Notes under the pieces: model-generated
Told to the model about the DNA's origin: nothing
The model's database searches: none
Seen by the model: only the letters and a program-made list of their open reading frames with translations
Assembly: GCA_030527825.1 (NCBI GenBank)
Contig: JAUNAC010000001.1
Coordinates: forward strand, 1,472,438-1,536,437
Length of the DNA: 64,000 nucleotides
Reading direction: 5' to 3'
DNA from: Lautropia sp.
Lineage (GTDB): Bacteria > Pseudomonadota > Gammaproteobacteria > Burkholderiales > Burkholderiaceae_E
In this document: positions 10,221 to 19,165 of the stretch, piece after piece
Position numbering within the stretch: the stretch's first letter is position 1
Layout of the letters: every line of letters begins with the position of its first letter
Position numbers and translations under genes: made by a program

Positions 10221-11072
10221 TTAAGCACTGCTTTGGCGCAGGCGACGGGCCGTATCTTCCACCAGAGCGCGTGCGATGCTGATGCGAGCTGGTGGCAGGT
10301 CAGGCAGGTTTTCTGGTGCAAACCAGCGGGCGTCGCGGATTTCGGATGGGTCGATGCGTATGTCGCCGGACAGCCATTCTGCGGTAAAGGCGATCATCAG
10401 GGAATGGGGGAAGGCCCAGCTCTGGCTGCCAAAGTAGCGTAGCCGATGTACCCGCAATCCGACTTCTTCGGCCACTTCCCGGTGAAGCGCTGCCTCGGCG
10501 GATTCTCCTGCTTCCAGAAAGCCGGCCAGTGCACTGTAGCGTCCCGGTGGAAACTGCACGTTGCTGGCCAGGAGAAGCTCCCGGCCACGGGTTATGAGCA
10601 CCATCATGGCCGGGGATATGCGGGGGTAGGTGCGAAGGCCGCACTGGGGACACTGCATGGCGCGCTCACCGGCGATGCGTTCGGTGGGAGAGCCACATGC
10701 GCCGCACCAGCGATGGGTTCGTGACCATTGCAGCAGCTGGTTGGCGCGCATGGCCAGGGCGGCAAGGTCGTCCGGAAGCTGGCCGAACCACTGTCGGATG
10801 TTTCGGGCTTCCCAACCGGGGGGCAGAGGCTGGGGCAGATCTGGCAGCAGAATGGCCAGACAGGGTCTGCTGTGGTAGCTGCCGATGGTTTCACAGGCGA
10901 TCCAGTAGCGCAGCAGGTCGCCATAGTCCCCGGGAGTCAGGGCCAGCGGGCTGGCCGTACGTTGTATGAGTTGCTGCCCGGCGAACAGAAAAACCAGGGC
11001 CCGGTCATGATCCAGCCCGACCGCCTGATGTGTGTCCAGACTCGTATCGAAGCCAGGAGGAAGTTGTAACAT
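10221..11072 (-). CDS. nudC: NAD+ diphosphatase / NAD-cap decapping enzyme NudC
   Basis: Nudix hydrolase that cleaves NAD(H) to NMN(H) and AMP and, in E. coli, removes NAD caps from RNA. 283 residues. The N-terminal domain is divergent. A four-Cys zinc ribbon lies at C123, C126, C141 and C144. The Nudix box runs from G184 to G205 (GFLEAGESAEAALHREVAEE then VG). The NudC-specific signature follows as SQSWAFPHSLM at 216-226, close to the family consensus SQPWPFPxS. The ATG at 11072 lacks an obvious ribosome-binding site. The KTSC gene ends 35 bases upstream on the same strand, so the two may be cotranscribed. Confidence 0.95.
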   Translation of the reverse strand: MLQLPPGFDTSLDTHQAVGLDHDRALVFLFAGQQLIQRTASPLALTPGDYGDLLRYWIACETIGSYHSRPCLAILLPDLPQPLPPGWEARNIRQWFGQLPDDLAALAMRANQLLQWSRTHRWCGACGSPTERIAGERAMQCPQCGLRTYPRISPAMMVLITRGRELLLASNVQFPPGRYSALAGFLEAGESAEAALHREVAEEVGLRVHRLRYFGSQSWAFPHSLMIAFTAEWLSGDIRIDPSEIRDARWFAPENLPDLPPARISIARALVEDTARRLRQSSA

Positions 11073-11107
11073 CTACGGAGGAGATTGCAGGGAGGATATG
11101 TGGTGAA

Positions 11108-11425
11108 TCAGGAATCTTTCGGTGAGCGAAAGAGCTGATTCAGCTGCTGCAGGGCGGCATTGCTATTTGGATGGCCTTCCATCAGAGGAGGAAGTGTCTC
11201 CATGCGTGTCTGAATCATGGGGTACTCTTCCGCAATGCGATCCTCCCAGAAACTGGCCGGGTTCTGGGTCGCAAAGAATCGGCGTGCCACATCGGCGGGC
11301 AGACAACGGTAACTACGGAGCATGCCATCTCGAAAGGCGATCTCCAGTATCTGCCGGTGTTCGTCATAGGCGGCCGACCGGATTGTGCTGGTGTTCAGGG
11401 CGCGGTGTGGCTGCTGGTACTTCAT
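11108..11425 (-). CDS. KTSC-domain protein
   Basis: Small cytosolic protein of 105 residues with a KTSC fold, the domain named after its occurrence at the C-terminus of some lysyl-tRNA synthetases. The stretch from STIRSAAYDEHRQILEIAF through RDGMLRSYRCLPADVARRF to ASFWEDRIAEEYP follows the usual family pattern: strand, turn, Y-x-x-V/LP, helix, and a final x-IR-x-xYP-like end. The C-terminal 30 residues are variable. No enzymatic activity is established for isolated KTSC domains. AGGA lies nine bases upstream of the ATG. It is divergent from the amidase gene, with 79 bases between their starts. Confidence 0.8.
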   Translation of the reverse strand: MKYQQPHRALNTSTIRSAAYDEHRQILEIAFRDGMLRSYRCLPADVARRFFATQNPASFWEDRIAEEYPMIQTRMETLPPLMEGHPNSNAALQQLNQLFRSPKDS

Positions 11426-11504
11426 TGATCAAGATCCTTGAAAACAGCCTTCATAATAGCGCCACTGTCTGGTAAGTGTCCGCAATGAGGGAGTTTGTCT
11501 GCAC

Positions 11505-12929
11505 ATGATGTCTGATCTGGATCCATTGACATGGACGCTGCGGCAACAGGCCGCGGCCTGTCTGTCCGGCGGCCGTTCGCTGGAGGCGGAGCTGGATGCA
11601 TTGCGGGCACGTGCCGACGCGGTGGCATCCCTGCGATCGCTGGCCTGGGTGGATTGGGATCGCGCTGCCCAGGAAGTGGCAAACCTGTCGGCCCACATCA
11701 GGCGGGCACCTGGCTACGCCGCACAGCAGCCGTTGCTGGGTACCTGGATCACGGTCAAGGATCTCTTTCAGCTCGCAGGGGCGCCGATGCAGGCCGGCAC
11801 GCGCGCGCAGCTGCCAGATTTGCCGCCCGGATCCAGTGAGGTGGTGAAGCGTTTGCAGGCGGCAGGTGCACTGGTCTTTGCCAAGACCAACATGCATGAA
11901 ATCGCATTGGGTGCCACCGGCGAGAACCCGTGGACAGGTGATGTATGCAATCCGCATGATCCTGCACGGCAGGCGGGGGGGTCATCCAGCGGCTCTGGCG
12001 TGGCGGTAGCCGCAGGTCTAGGCAGTGCGTCCATCGGCAGTGACACCGGCGGTTCCATCCGCATTCCGGCAGCATTCTGTGGTGTCGTGGGTTTCAAGCC
12101 CACGTTGGGCAGTGTGTCCCTGGCCGGGGCGCTGCCACTGTCCTGGAGCTGTGACCATGCCGGCCCATTGGCACGGTGTGTCGAGGATGCGGCGCTGTTG
12201 CATCAGATATTGTCGGGGCGGAGCCTGTCACATGCGCGTGTTGCCCGACGGCCCCGTCTGGGGGTGCCGCATGCATGGTTGAAGGGACGGCTGGATGAGG
12301 CGACCAGGGAACATTTCTCGAAGTTGCTGGCCCGGCTGGAAGAACAGGCGGATCTTCTGGACATGCAGCCTGATGGCATGCACCTGCCCTGGGAACACTA
12401 TACGCCGATCGTACGGGCGGAGGCTGCCCGTGTGCACCATGCCGCCCTGGCAGCGGGAGGCACCGGCTTTTCGGCAGGTGTGCTGGCACCGCTGCGGGCA
12501 GGGGCCGATCTTCCGGCTCAGGTCTATCTGGCCGCCCTGCAGGCGCGCAGCCAGTTCATCAACGGCCTGGATGCCGTACTTGACGATGTCGATGCGCTGG
12601 TGCTGCCCACGTCAGCTATTGCAACACCAAGGCGCGGCCAGACCGAGGCAGCCGTGCAGGGCGGCCCGATGAGTGTGCGTGAGGCGGTGCTTGGGCAAAC
12701 GCTGCCATTTTCCTTTGCAGGTGTTCCGGCCATCAGCCTGCCCGCGGGACATGTGTGGCTGACTGCAGGCGAACAGCCCCATTCGGGGGAGATGATGGCA
12801 GGCAATGCCGCGATGCCATTCGGCCTTCAGCTGGTGGCTCGCCGTGGCGGCGATGCCCACCTGCTGGCGCTGGCCGCCTGGTTGGAGGGGTACCTGGGCC
12901 GGTCGGCGGCGATCGAGACAGGCGCCTGA
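11505..12929 (+). CDS. Amidase-signature family hydrolase (GatA/AtzF-like)
   Basis: 474-residue amidase-signature enzyme. The Ser-cisSer-Lys triad is visible: K85 in VKDLFQLAG, cis-Ser S161 in GGSSSGSG, and nucleophile S184 in SDTGGSIRIPAA. It is not the tRNA-dependent GatA subunit, because gatB and gatC are absent and the C-terminal half is divergent. The substrate is unknown; biuret/allophanate-type, aryl and aliphatic amides are all handled by this family. Two adjacent ATG codons (11505 and 11508) can serve as start; the choice changes one residue. No signal peptide is seen, so a cytosolic location is expected. It converges on adk, which ends 42 bases away. Confidence 0.88.
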   Translation: MMSDLDPLTWTLRQQAAACLSGGRSLEAELDALRARADAVASLRSLAWVDWDRAAQEVANLSAHIRRAPGYAAQQPLLGTWITVKDLFQLAGAPMQAGTRAQLPDLPPGSSEVVKRLQAAGALVFAKTNMHEIALGATGENPWTGDVCNPHDPARQAGGSSSGSGVAVAAGLGSASIGSDTGGSIRIPAAFCGVVGFKPTLGSVSLAGALPLSWSCDHAGPLARCVEDAALLHQILSGRSLSHARVARRPRLGVPHAWLKGRLDEATREHFSKLLARLEEQADLLDMQPDGMHLPWEHYTPIVRAEAARVHHAALAAGGTGFSAGVLAPLRAGADLPAQVYLAALQARSQFINGLDAVLDDVDALVLPTSAIATPRRGQTEAAVQGGPMSVREAVLGQTLPFSFAGVPAISLPAGHVWLTAGEQPHSGEMMAGNAAMPFGLQLVARRGGDAHLLALAAWLEGYLGRSAAIETGA

Positions 12930-12971
12930 GCGCGCAGGAGGGGCTGGCGGTCAGGGGGAGCAGGCAGAGGA

Positions 12972-13628
12972 TCAGGCCGACAGAACGGCCTGGATGCGCG
13001 CCTGGATTTCATCGACCGAGCCGACGCCTGACAGGGCGTGATAGCGTGGCGCCAGAGGATCGCCGCTGCGGGCCCATGTCTGGTAGTAATCAACCAGGGG
13101 GCGGGTCTGCTGCTGGTAGACATCCAGGCGTTTCTTCACCACATCCTCGCGATCATCATCGCGTTGGGAGAGCGGTTCGCCAGTCACGTCGTCCTTGCCG
13201 GGCACCTTGGGCGGATTGAAACGGAGATGATAGCTGCGGCCGCTGGGCTGATGCACGCGACGGCCGCTCATGCGTTCGATGATATCGGCGTTGGGTACCT
13301 GCAGCTCGACGATGTGTTCCAGACGGATGCCGGACTCACGTAGCGCTTCCGCCTGAGGAATCGTGCGCGGGAAGCCGTCGAACAGATAGCCTTTCTGGCA
13401 GTCCGGCTGCTTCAGGCGCTCCTGCACCAGACCGATAATGATCTCGTCGGATACCAGTCCGCCCTGATCCATCACACGCTTGGCCGCCAGGCCCAGATCC
13501 GTCCCCGCCTTGATGGCTGCACGTAGCATGTCGCCGGTGGAAATCTGGGGGATGTTGAAACGGGCAGTAATGAAATTGGCCTGTGTACCCTTGCCGGCTC
13601 CGGGTGGGCCGAGAAGAATCAGTCGCAT
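12972..13628 (-). CDS. adk: Adenylate kinase
   Basis: Interconverts ATP, ADP and AMP. 218 residues from the ATG at 13628, preceded by AGGA ten bases upstream. The P-loop GPPGAGKGT is at 7-15, then [13 protein letters not shown], the AMP-binding segment [11 protein letters not shown] near 82, and a LID region of the long-form type without the zinc Cys cluster ([20 protein letters not shown]). A longer open frame upstream would add 20 residues that do not belong to the family. It lies last in the lpxK-trm112-kdsB-adk run, separated from kdsB by 93 bases, so it may also have its own promoter. Confidence 0.97.
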   Translation of the reverse strand: MRLILLGPPGAGKGTQANFITARFNIPQISTGDMLRAAIKAGTDLGLAAKRVMDQGGLVSDEIIIGLVQERLKQPDCQKGYLFDGFPRTIPQAEALRESGIRLEHIVELQVPNADIIERMSGRRVHQPSGRSYHLRFNPPKVPGKDDVTGEPLSQRDDDREDVVKKRLDVYQQQTRPLVDYYQTWARSGDPLAPRYHALSGVGSVDEIQARIQAVLSA

Positions 13629-13721
13629 GGTTAGTCCTGTGTGAGTCAATAGGGATGGCCCCGATTGTAGCGTCGCCGGGGGGCACATCTGGATGGTGCT
13701 ATCCCCGAGAAGGCAGCGCTG

Positions 13722-14546
13722 TCAGGCCCTGGAGGCCAGGCGGGTACGTACGGCTTCCAAATCAGCAGGGGTATCCACACCAGCAGGAGGCGCACTGGCC
13801 GTTCTCAGCAGCTTGATGCGGTAGCCATGATGAAGGACGCGCAACTGTTCCAGTGCCTCGATTTCTTCCAGTGCGCAGGGTTCTAACTGGGCGTAGCGCG
13901 TTAGAAAACGGCTGCGATAGGCATAGATGCCGATGTGTCGCAGGGGGCGGGTCGTCTCGAAGGCAGCCAGTACGTCAGCGCTGCCAGCTTCCGCGCCCCA
14001 GCTCAGGTAACGGCGGGCCCAGGGCAGGGGGGCACGCGAAAACAGCAGGGCGCGGTCATCGGCATCTGCGATGACCTTGACGACATTCGGATTCAGCCAG
14101 TCCGCAGCCGATTGAACCGGATGCACCGCGGTGGCCATGGGGCACTCCGGATCCCCGGCGAGGCAGCTTGCCAGCGCGTCAATCAGCTCGGGCGGAATTT
14201 CCGGTTCATCTCCCTGCACGTTGACGACGATGGTGTCCTCAGCCAGTTCCATCAGCGTGATGGCTTCTGCCAGACGCTCGGTGCCGGACGTGTGCTCGGC
14301 GTGGGTCATGATGACCTCGTGGTCGTGCGCGCGGGCAACATCGGCAATATCGGTACTGTCAGTCGCAATAGCTACCCGGATGGCATGTGAGCGCATGGCC
14401 TGCCGGGCAACCCGGACGACCATGGGGACGCCAGCAATATCGGCCAGCGGCTTGTTGGGCAGTCGGGTGGACGACAGCCGGGCCGGAATCAGCACAACAA
14501 AGGCGGGAGGCACATCGGCGCAGGCAACGGTGTCGGACTTGGACAT
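13722..14546 (-). CDS. kdsB: 3-deoxy-manno-octulosonate cytidylyltransferase (CMP-KDO synthetase)
   Basis: Activates KDO with CTP for attachment to lipid A, in the cytosol. About 274 residues from the ATG at 14546; a GTG at 14582 would add 12 residues and overlap the preceding Trm112 gene. Neither has a clear ribosome site. The nucleotidyltransferase start [20 protein letters not shown] is conserved, followed by ATDSTDIADVARAHDHEVIM, VNVQGDEPEIPPELID and, further on, HIGIYAYRSRFLTRY. The adjacent lpxK supports a role in lipopolysaccharide synthesis. Confidence 0.95.
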   Translation of the reverse strand: MSKSDTVACADVPPAFVVLIPARLSSTRLPNKPLADIAGVPMVVRVARQAMRSHAIRVAIATDSTDIADVARAHDHEVIMTHAEHTSGTERLAEAITLMELAEDTIVVNVQGDEPEIPPELIDALASCLAGDPECPMATAVHPVQSAADWLNPNVVKVIADADDRALLFSRAPLPWARRYLSWGAEAGSADVLAAFETTRPLRHIGIYAYRSRFLTRYAQLEPCALEEIEALEQLRVLHHGYRIKLLRTASAPPAGVDTPADLEAVRTRLASRA

Positions 14547-14568
14547 AAACGGTTGCAATCGTGCCCGT

Positions 14569-14772
14569 TCAGGCGTTGGCACGGCTTGAGTCTGCCGGCT
14601 CGGTGTCTCCCTCTGCCGCCAGCTGTCGTGCTTCTTCTACGATCATCACCGGCACCCCGTCCCGAATGGGAAACACCAGCCGGTCGGCCTTGCAGGTCAG
14701 CGTCTGTTGATGGCGGTCATAGACAAGTGGCCCCTTGCACAGCGGACAGACGAGAATGTCGAGAGGCATCAT
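14569..14772 (-). CDS. Trm112/YcaR-family small zinc-ribbon-like protein
   Basis: About 67 residues from the first of two consecutive ATG codons at 14772. The core [18 protein letters not shown] followed by [20 protein letters not shown] is the Trm112/UPF0434 family, which in eukaryotes activates methyltransferases. The bacterial role is unsettled, though the gene is almost always between lpxK and kdsB. Only three of the possible metal-binding Cys are visible (two in CPLC and one in LTC), so metal binding is uncertain. The C-terminal 20 residues are acidic and probably disordered. Confidence 0.88.
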   Translation of the reverse strand: MMPLDILVCPLCKGPLVYDRHQQTLTCKADRLVFPIRDGVPVMIVEEARQLAAEGDTEPADSSRANA

Positions 14773-14776
14773 GATG

Positions 14777-15949
14777 TCAGTGGTGAGCGGATGGGAAAAT
14801 GTGCCGGGCGCCATGGACAGTATCCAAACGACCGGCCAGCCATTCTAGCAGGGCTGCCTCGGGCACAGCCTGGATTTCGAGCACATGACAGCGTCTTTTG
14901 ACACTATCTGGTAGTGCAGCACATTTCACCGCATCTTTGGCGGTCATGATGATCTGGGCCTGCGGCAGCACGGCCAGCCACGCCGGGTCTAGCCGCGCGT
15001 GGTCCGGCAGTGGATAGGGCTGAATGGTCAGTCCCTGCCCACGCAACGTATTGAAGAAGCGTTCTGGCCGGGAAATACCTGCGACGGCTGCCAGAGTCTG
15101 GCCTGCCATGGCCTGCCTGAAGTCGGCGGGTGAGCAGCGTGTCTGGCCATCCAGCGTGCGTACACCAACCACTTCGGTCCGGATGCGGAATTGTGGCGGC
15201 TGGGCCGCGTGTCCCGCCGACAACCCTGCCTCGGGCAACGGGCTCGAAGGCAGCGTGCCTTCATGTTCCAGGGTGGGGGAAGCGGGCAGCAGCAGCGCAT
15301 CTACATGCTTCAGCCGTTCGGGTGGCTCGCGCAATGGCCCTGCGGGTAGACACCGCCCATTGCCCAGCCCAAGCGGATGCATGAGTACCAGCTCCAGGTG
15401 CCTGGGCAGCGCGACATGCTGCAACCCGTCGTCGGAAATCACGACATCCAGTTCTGGATAATGCTGTATCAGCAGTGCCAGTGCTGCCTGGCGATGGAGT
15501 CCCACCGCCAGGGGCAGGCCCGTTTCGGACGCGAGGAGCAGTGCCTCATCGCCAGCCTGTTCGATCGGGGTATTCCGGTCCACCAGGATGGGTATGGCGC
15601 TGTGAGCGCGGTAGCCACGCGCAAGCAGGCCAACAGACAGACCGCGATCCTGCAGCGCCCGGGCCAGCGCGGCGACCAGCGGGGTTTTGCCAGCTCCCCC
15701 GACCACCACATTACCGATGACAATGACGACGGGATGCCCGCTCCTACTGTGCTGTATCTGGCGGGCCCGGCGCAGCGCCAGAGAGGCCACCAGCCATGAC
15801 AACGGCAGGCCAATCGGCGCCAGCAGGGCGGCCAGCAGACGGTCAGAGCCCCGTGGCTGACAGAACCAGATCCGCATGAGCCAGGCTTCCACCTGGCGAC
15901 GCAAGTGCTCGATAATCAAACGTGCATCCGTTGCCGGTGAGACCGTCAA
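14777..15949 (-). CDS. lpxK: Tetraacyldisaccharide 4'-kinase (lipid A kinase)
   Basis: Phosphorylates the 4' position of the lipid A disaccharide precursor at the inner face of the inner membrane. Up to 390 residues. The N-terminal membrane-associated segment is at about 35-60, and the P-loop [11 protein letters not shown] is near 82-92 after PVVIVIGN. Further family motifs are [18 protein letters not shown] and [10 protein letters not shown]. The start is uncertain: TTG at 15949 keeps the conserved basic N-terminus but lacks a good ribosome site; ATG at 15877 would remove 24 residues. A variable Pro/Ser/Gly-rich insert lies near residues 220-245. It begins 18 bases after exbD on the same strand. 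Confidence 0.94.
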   Translation of the reverse strand: MTVSPATDARLIIEHLRRQVEAWLMRIWFCQPRGSDRLLAALLAPIGLPLSWLVASLALRRARQIQHSRSGHPVVIVIGNVVVGGAGKTPLVAALARALQDRGLSVGLLARGYRAHSAIPILVDRNTPIEQAGDEALLLASETGLPLAVGLHRQAALALLIQHYPELDVVISDDGLQHVALPRHLELVLMHPLGLGNGRCLPAGPLREPPERLKHVDALLLPASPTLEHEGTLPSSPLPEAGLSAGHAAQPPQFRIRTEVVGVRTLDGQTRCSPADFRQAMAGQTLAAVAGISRPERFFNTLRGQGLTIQPYPLPDHARLDPAWLAVLPQAQIIMTAKDAVKCAALPDSVKRRCHVLEIQAVPEAALLEWLAGRLDTVHGARHIFPSAHH

Positions 15950-15967
15950 TTCATGGTGCAGGGGTCG

Positions 15968-16390
15968 TCAATCGCGCTGCCGGGTCTTGGTAGCGAAGCT
16001 GACGCGGGGCAGGCCGGCGATGCGGGCCCCTTCCAGGACATTGACCACGGACTGATGTGATGCTGCCGCATCGGCGTGAATCACGATAATCGGATTTTCA
16101 CGGTGATCTGCGGCGCGGCCCAGCAGATTGGCCAGCAGATTAGCGTCAGCATGCCCAACGACGTCACTGTCGATCCGGTACTGTCCGTCCGCGGTCACGG
16201 CCACCATGATCTGCACGGGTGCTTCCGGCGTCGGTTTGCCGGCAGCGGAGGGCAGATCCACCGCCAGATCACGGTAACGGTTATAGGTTGTCGTGACCAT
16301 CAGGAAAATGAGGATCACCAGCAGCAGGTCGATTAGCGGGATGAAATTGATTTCCGGCTCATCACGCCGGATCGAGCGGCGGAAGTTCAA
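15968..16390 (-). CDS. exbD: ExbD/TolR-family biopolymer transport protein
   Basis: Small inner-membrane partner of the ExbB/TolQ proton channel. 140 residues with one membrane segment near 15-38 (INFIPLIDLLLVILIFLMVT), which contains the essential Asp of the family in PLIDLL, then a periplasmic domain. It overlaps exbB by four bases (ATGA), a sign of translational coupling. No tonB or tolA is nearby. The placement directly before lpxK is recurrent in beta- and gammaproteobacteria and has been linked to envelope lipid transport, but its exact partner here cannot be told. Confidence 0.93.
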   Translation of the reverse strand: MNFRRSIRRDEPEINFIPLIDLLLVILIFLMVTTTYNRYRDLAVDLPSAAGKPTPEAPVQIMVAVTADGQYRIDSDVVGHADANLLANLLGRAADHRENPIIVIHADAAASHQSVVNVLEGARIAGLPRVSFATKTRQRD

Positions 16391-16998
16391 TGTCGACCTC
16401 CAATGCCTTTGATGACATCCACCAGCCGCAGGGATTGCTGCTCCATTTCCATCAGGAAATCATCGACTCGGCTGCGAAAGGCCCGATAAGCCACGAGCGA
16501 GGGAATCGCAACGCCAATACCGAAGGCCGTGTTGTAGAGCGCTACTGAAATGCCGTATGCCAGTTTGGTCGGATCGTTGCCGCCAGGAGCCTGCGAGCCG
16601 AAAATTTCGATCATGCCGATGACGGTGCCGAACAGTCCGAGCAGAGGGGCGACTGTTGCCAGCGTGCCCAGGGTGGGCAGGAAGCGTTCCAGATCATGCG
16701 CGACAGCACGGCCTGTTTCTTCCATCGCATCCTTGATCATCTCACGTGATTCGAATTCATGTCGCAGCCCGGTGGCCAGGACACGACCCAGTGGGGAGGA
16801 TCGTTCCACTCTCGTCACCATTTCTGCATTGAGCTGTCGGTTGCGGTGCAAGGTGACCACTTCCTCCAGCATGCCGGGAGGAAGAATCTTGCGGCGCTGC
16901 AGGGTAATGGCCCGTTCGACGATCAGGGCGACCGTGATGATCGAGGCAAGAATCAGAAACCAGATGGGCCAGCCAGCGGCCTGGATGATGGAGAACAA
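16387..16998 (-). CDS. exbB: ExbB/TolQ/MotA-family proton channel protein
   Basis: 203-residue inner-membrane protein with three hydrophobic segments: near 8-28, 110-135 (ATVAPLLGLFGTVIGMIEIF) and 155-175. The second holds the LGLFGTVIGM signature of ExbB/TolQ channels. The start is TTG at 16998 with GGAG eight bases upstream, which decides the start. First gene of the exbB-exbD-lpxK-trm112-kdsB-adk run, so its promoter should lie in the 319-base gap shared with the divergent xseA gene. Confidence 0.93.
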   Translation of the reverse strand: MFSIIQAAGWPIWFLILASIITVALIVERAITLQRRKILPPGMLEEVVTLHRNRQLNAEMVTRVERSSPLGRVLATGLRHEFESREMIKDAMEETGRAVAHDLERFLPTLGTLATVAPLLGLFGTVIGMIEIFGSQAPGGNDPTKLAYGISVALYNTAFGIGVAIPSLVAYRAFRSRVDDFLMEMEQQSLRLVDVIKGIGGRH

Positions 16999-17113
16999 GG
17001 GTACTCACTCCGGAAGGTAGAACTTTCGCGGGACGCGAACGCTCGGATTGTCGGTTTTTTTGATCAGTATCGGCAAGTGTGGCATGCAACCCATTGATGG
17101 TTGTGCAATATCC

Positions 17114-17122
17114 TGTGGATAA
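17114..17122 (-). promoter_or_regulatory. DnaA box (exact consensus, first)
   Basis: The plus strand reads TGTGGATAA, the exact complement of the DnaA 9-mer TTATCCACA. It is followed by a partial repeat GTCTGTGGG. Binding is inferred from sequence only. Confidence 0.5.
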
Positions 17123-17300
17123 GTCTGTGGGCATCAGTCAGTGGTTTGGTTGTGTCAGCCGGATTAATCGGATCATTCTGGTACGACGCAGATCTGCCAT
17201 ACAGATAATTTCTTTATTATTCAACAAGTTAATTAATTAATAAAGCACCTCCTACTATCATTTGGTAGGCTGTAACATCTACAGAAAGCGTTGGTTTTTG

Positions 17301-17309
17301 TGTGGATAA
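17301..17309 (-). promoter_or_regulatory. DnaA box (exact consensus, second)
   Basis: Second exact TGTGGATAA in the same orientation, 187 bases from the first and ending nine bases before the xseA ATG, so DnaA bound here could block xseA translation-start or promoter access. Binding is inferred. Confidence 0.5.
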
Positions 17310-17317
17310 AAGTACCG

Positions 17318-18691
17318 ATGAAACAACAGGAAAGCGTTTTTACAGCCACGATGCCGGCTTTTACGACCGATTTGCTTCTGACAGTCGGCCAGCTTAACCG
17401 GATGGCTGGCCGTCTTTTGCAGGAGACGTTTGGCAGTATCCGGGTCGTGGGTGAGCTCTCCAATGTCACTCAGGCTGCCAGCGGACATTGGTACTTCACC
17501 CTGAAGGAAGGCGGAGCGGCGGTGCGTGCCGTGATGTTCCGGTCCGCAGCTCGGAGTATGGATTTCCAGCCAAAGGCAGGGGATCGTGTCGAGGTGCAGG
17601 CTCGCGTCGGGCTGTATGAAGCGCGCGGTGATTTTCAGTTAACCATCGAATGCATGCAGATTTCCGGTTCAGGGGATGTCTGGCAGCGTTTTGCACGTCT
17701 GAAGGAGAAGCTCGCGTCAGAAGGGCTTTTCGACGCTGCCCGCAAGCAGCTTCTGCCCCCGGCTGTGTATACCGTAGGTATCATCAGCTCCCTGAAGGCG
17801 GCGGCATTGCAGGATGTGCTGACCACCTTGCGCCGGCGCGCACCCCAGCTGAAAGTCATCGTTTATCCCGCGAGCGTGCAGGGTCAGCAGGCGCCTTCAG
17901 ACTTGCTGGCTGCGTTGCGGGCGGCCGATACCCGGCAGGAATGTGATGTACTGCTGATGGTCAGGGGCGGGGGATCCTTTGAAGATCTTGATGCCTTCAA
18001 CGACGAGATGCTTGCGCGTTGCCTTGCCGCCTGCAGCCTGCCTGTCGTCACTGGCGTCGGGCACGAGTCTGATTTCACGATTTGTGATTTTGTGGCGGAT
18101 ATCCGCGCGCCCACGCCCACCGCTGCTGCAGAAATGGTCAGTACAGATCGACGCGAAATGCTGCAGTGGTTGCATCAGCGGCACGAGCAGCTGCAACGCG
18201 CCATGCAGCGACAGCTGGAGTGGTCAGGGCAGCGCCTGGACATGGCTGAACGCCTGCTGGTCGCGCCAACCCATCACCTGCAGCTGAAGGATCAGCACCT
18301 GAACCAGCTGGCGCAGCGGCTGCAGCGCAGCATGCATGCCTGTCTGTCGGGTGAGCGGATACGGTACCTGCGTGCCATTGACAACCTGCGGACACCGTCC
18401 CTGGCAGAGGCTGAATTCCGCCTGCAGCATTTCCGGCATCGTCTGCAGCAGGCGGCACAGCGCCAATGGCAACGGGCGACCGCACGCCTGGATGGTGCCG
18501 AGACGGCGCTCGGGCTGATCAGCCCACTGGCGGTGCTGAAACGTGGTTATGCCCTGGTACGGGACAACAAGGGCAGGTTGCTGGGTTCAGTGGAAAATGT
18601 GTCGACAGGCCAGGAGGTGACGGTGCATTTGCAGGACGGTCGCCTGGAAACAACGGTCGATTTGATCGTTTCTAACACTTCTGACGGTTGA
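17318..18691 (+). CDS. xseA: Exodeoxyribonuclease VII large subunit
   Basis: Large subunit of the ssDNA-specific exonuclease VII of recombination and mismatch repair. 457 residues from the ATG at 17318; an upstream TTG at 17291 adds nine residues without support. The N-terminal OB-fold (about 25-120) contains LTVGQLNRMAGRLLQETFG and RVVGELSNVTQAASGHWYF. The catalytic region holds the segments DVLTTLRRRAPQLKVIVYP, MVRGGGSFEDLDAFNDE and VGHESDFTICDFVADIRAPT. A long coiled-coil region (about 280-400) precedes the C-terminal RGYALVRD motif. The small subunit xseB is not in the window. Confidence 0.96.
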   Translation: MKQQESVFTATMPAFTTDLLLTVGQLNRMAGRLLQETFGSIRVVGELSNVTQAASGHWYFTLKEGGAAVRAVMFRSAARSMDFQPKAGDRVEVQARVGLYEARGDFQLTIECMQISGSGDVWQRFARLKEKLASEGLFDAARKQLLPPAVYTVGIISSLKAAALQDVLTTLRRRAPQLKVIVYPASVQGQQAPSDLLAALRAADTRQECDVLLMVRGGGSFEDLDAFNDEMLARCLAACSLPVVTGVGHESDFTICDFVADIRAPTPTAAAEMVSTDRREMLQWLHQRHEQLQRAMQRQLEWSGQRLDMAERLLVAPTHHLQLKDQHLNQLAQRLQRSMHACLSGERIRYLRAIDNLRTPSLAEAEFRLQHFRHRLQQAAQRQWQRATARLDGAETALGLISPLAVLKRGYALVRDNKGRLLGSVENVSTGQEVTVHLQDGRLETTVDLIVSNTSDG

Positions 18692-18791
18692 AGTGTGGCG
18701 GGTCGCTCATATGTGTGCAGAGTAGGTGGCAATGTCTGTCACCTCCAGTGGTCAGATACCTGGCCGTCATACACCAGAGGGAAACGACATC

Positions 18792-19043
18792 ATGCTAGCA
18801 CTTGTCCAGATGTTTATCGTCGGCTTGGTTATAGGTCTCATTGCCCGGGCGCTGATGCCCGGTACGCAGAAGCTAGGCTGGATCATGACAGCCATTCTTG
18901 GTATCGTCGGCTCGGCGGTGGCCAATTTTGTCGGGGGGGCACTGAATTTTTATCAACCCGGCCAGACAGCAGGCTGGATCGCGTCTGTCATTGGCGCAAT
19001 CGTGGTTCTGTTTGTTTACATCAGATTTTTTGGAAGGCGCTGA
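18792..19043 (+). CDS. GlsB/YeaQ/YmgE-family small membrane protein
   Basis: 83 residues, start ATG at 18792 with GAGGGAAA upstream; a longer in-frame extension to 18726 has no support. Three hydrophobic stretches with glycine-rich turns (LVIGLIARALMPG, AILGIVGSAVANFVGG, WIASVIGAIVVLFVYI) and a basic end FFGRR match the transglycosylase-associated family (GlsB/YeaQ/YmgE), inner-membrane proteins often induced by stress. The biochemical role is unknown. It stands alone between xseA and a convergent DUF192 gene. Confidence 0.9.
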   Translation: MLALVQMFIVGLVIGLIARALMPGTQKLGWIMTAILGIVGSAVANFVGGALNFYQPGQTAGWIASVIGAIVVLFVYIRFFGRR

Positions 19044-19165
19044 TCGGCTGAAAGGGGCAGTAGCATCTGATTCAGATCAGGCGCTGCTGTAGGCTCATGC
19101 AACCGGTTTGACGTTGCCATGAGAGGGGCCTGATTGAGGCAGGCCCGTTCGCCAGTGTCGAGCGC

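Larger units (their letters stand above)
16999..17317. other. Divergent intergenic region with AT-rich core and two exact DnaA boxes
   Basis: 319 bases between the divergent exbB and xseA genes. The middle (about 17200-17260) is strongly AT-rich, including TTAATTAATTAATAAA, in contrast to the GC-rich surroundings. Two copies of TGTGGATAA (complement TTATCCACA, the consensus DnaA box) lie at 17114-17122 and 17301-17309. A third sequence, TGTGCAATA at 17102-17110, differs from the consensus pattern at one position. A short inverted repeat CCTAC/GTAGG lies near 17251-17270. No tRNA or protein-coding frame is evident. Confidence 0.6.

Noticed and set aside
15968..16998. Classical TonB-ExbB-ExbD iron-transport energiser
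   Set aside because: No tonB is adjacent and the pair is fused to the lipid A operon, so an envelope-lipid context fits better.
16999..17317. Chromosome replication origin
   Set aside because: DnaA boxes and AT-rich DNA are present, but dnaA, dnaN, gidA and a cluster of several boxes are missing.
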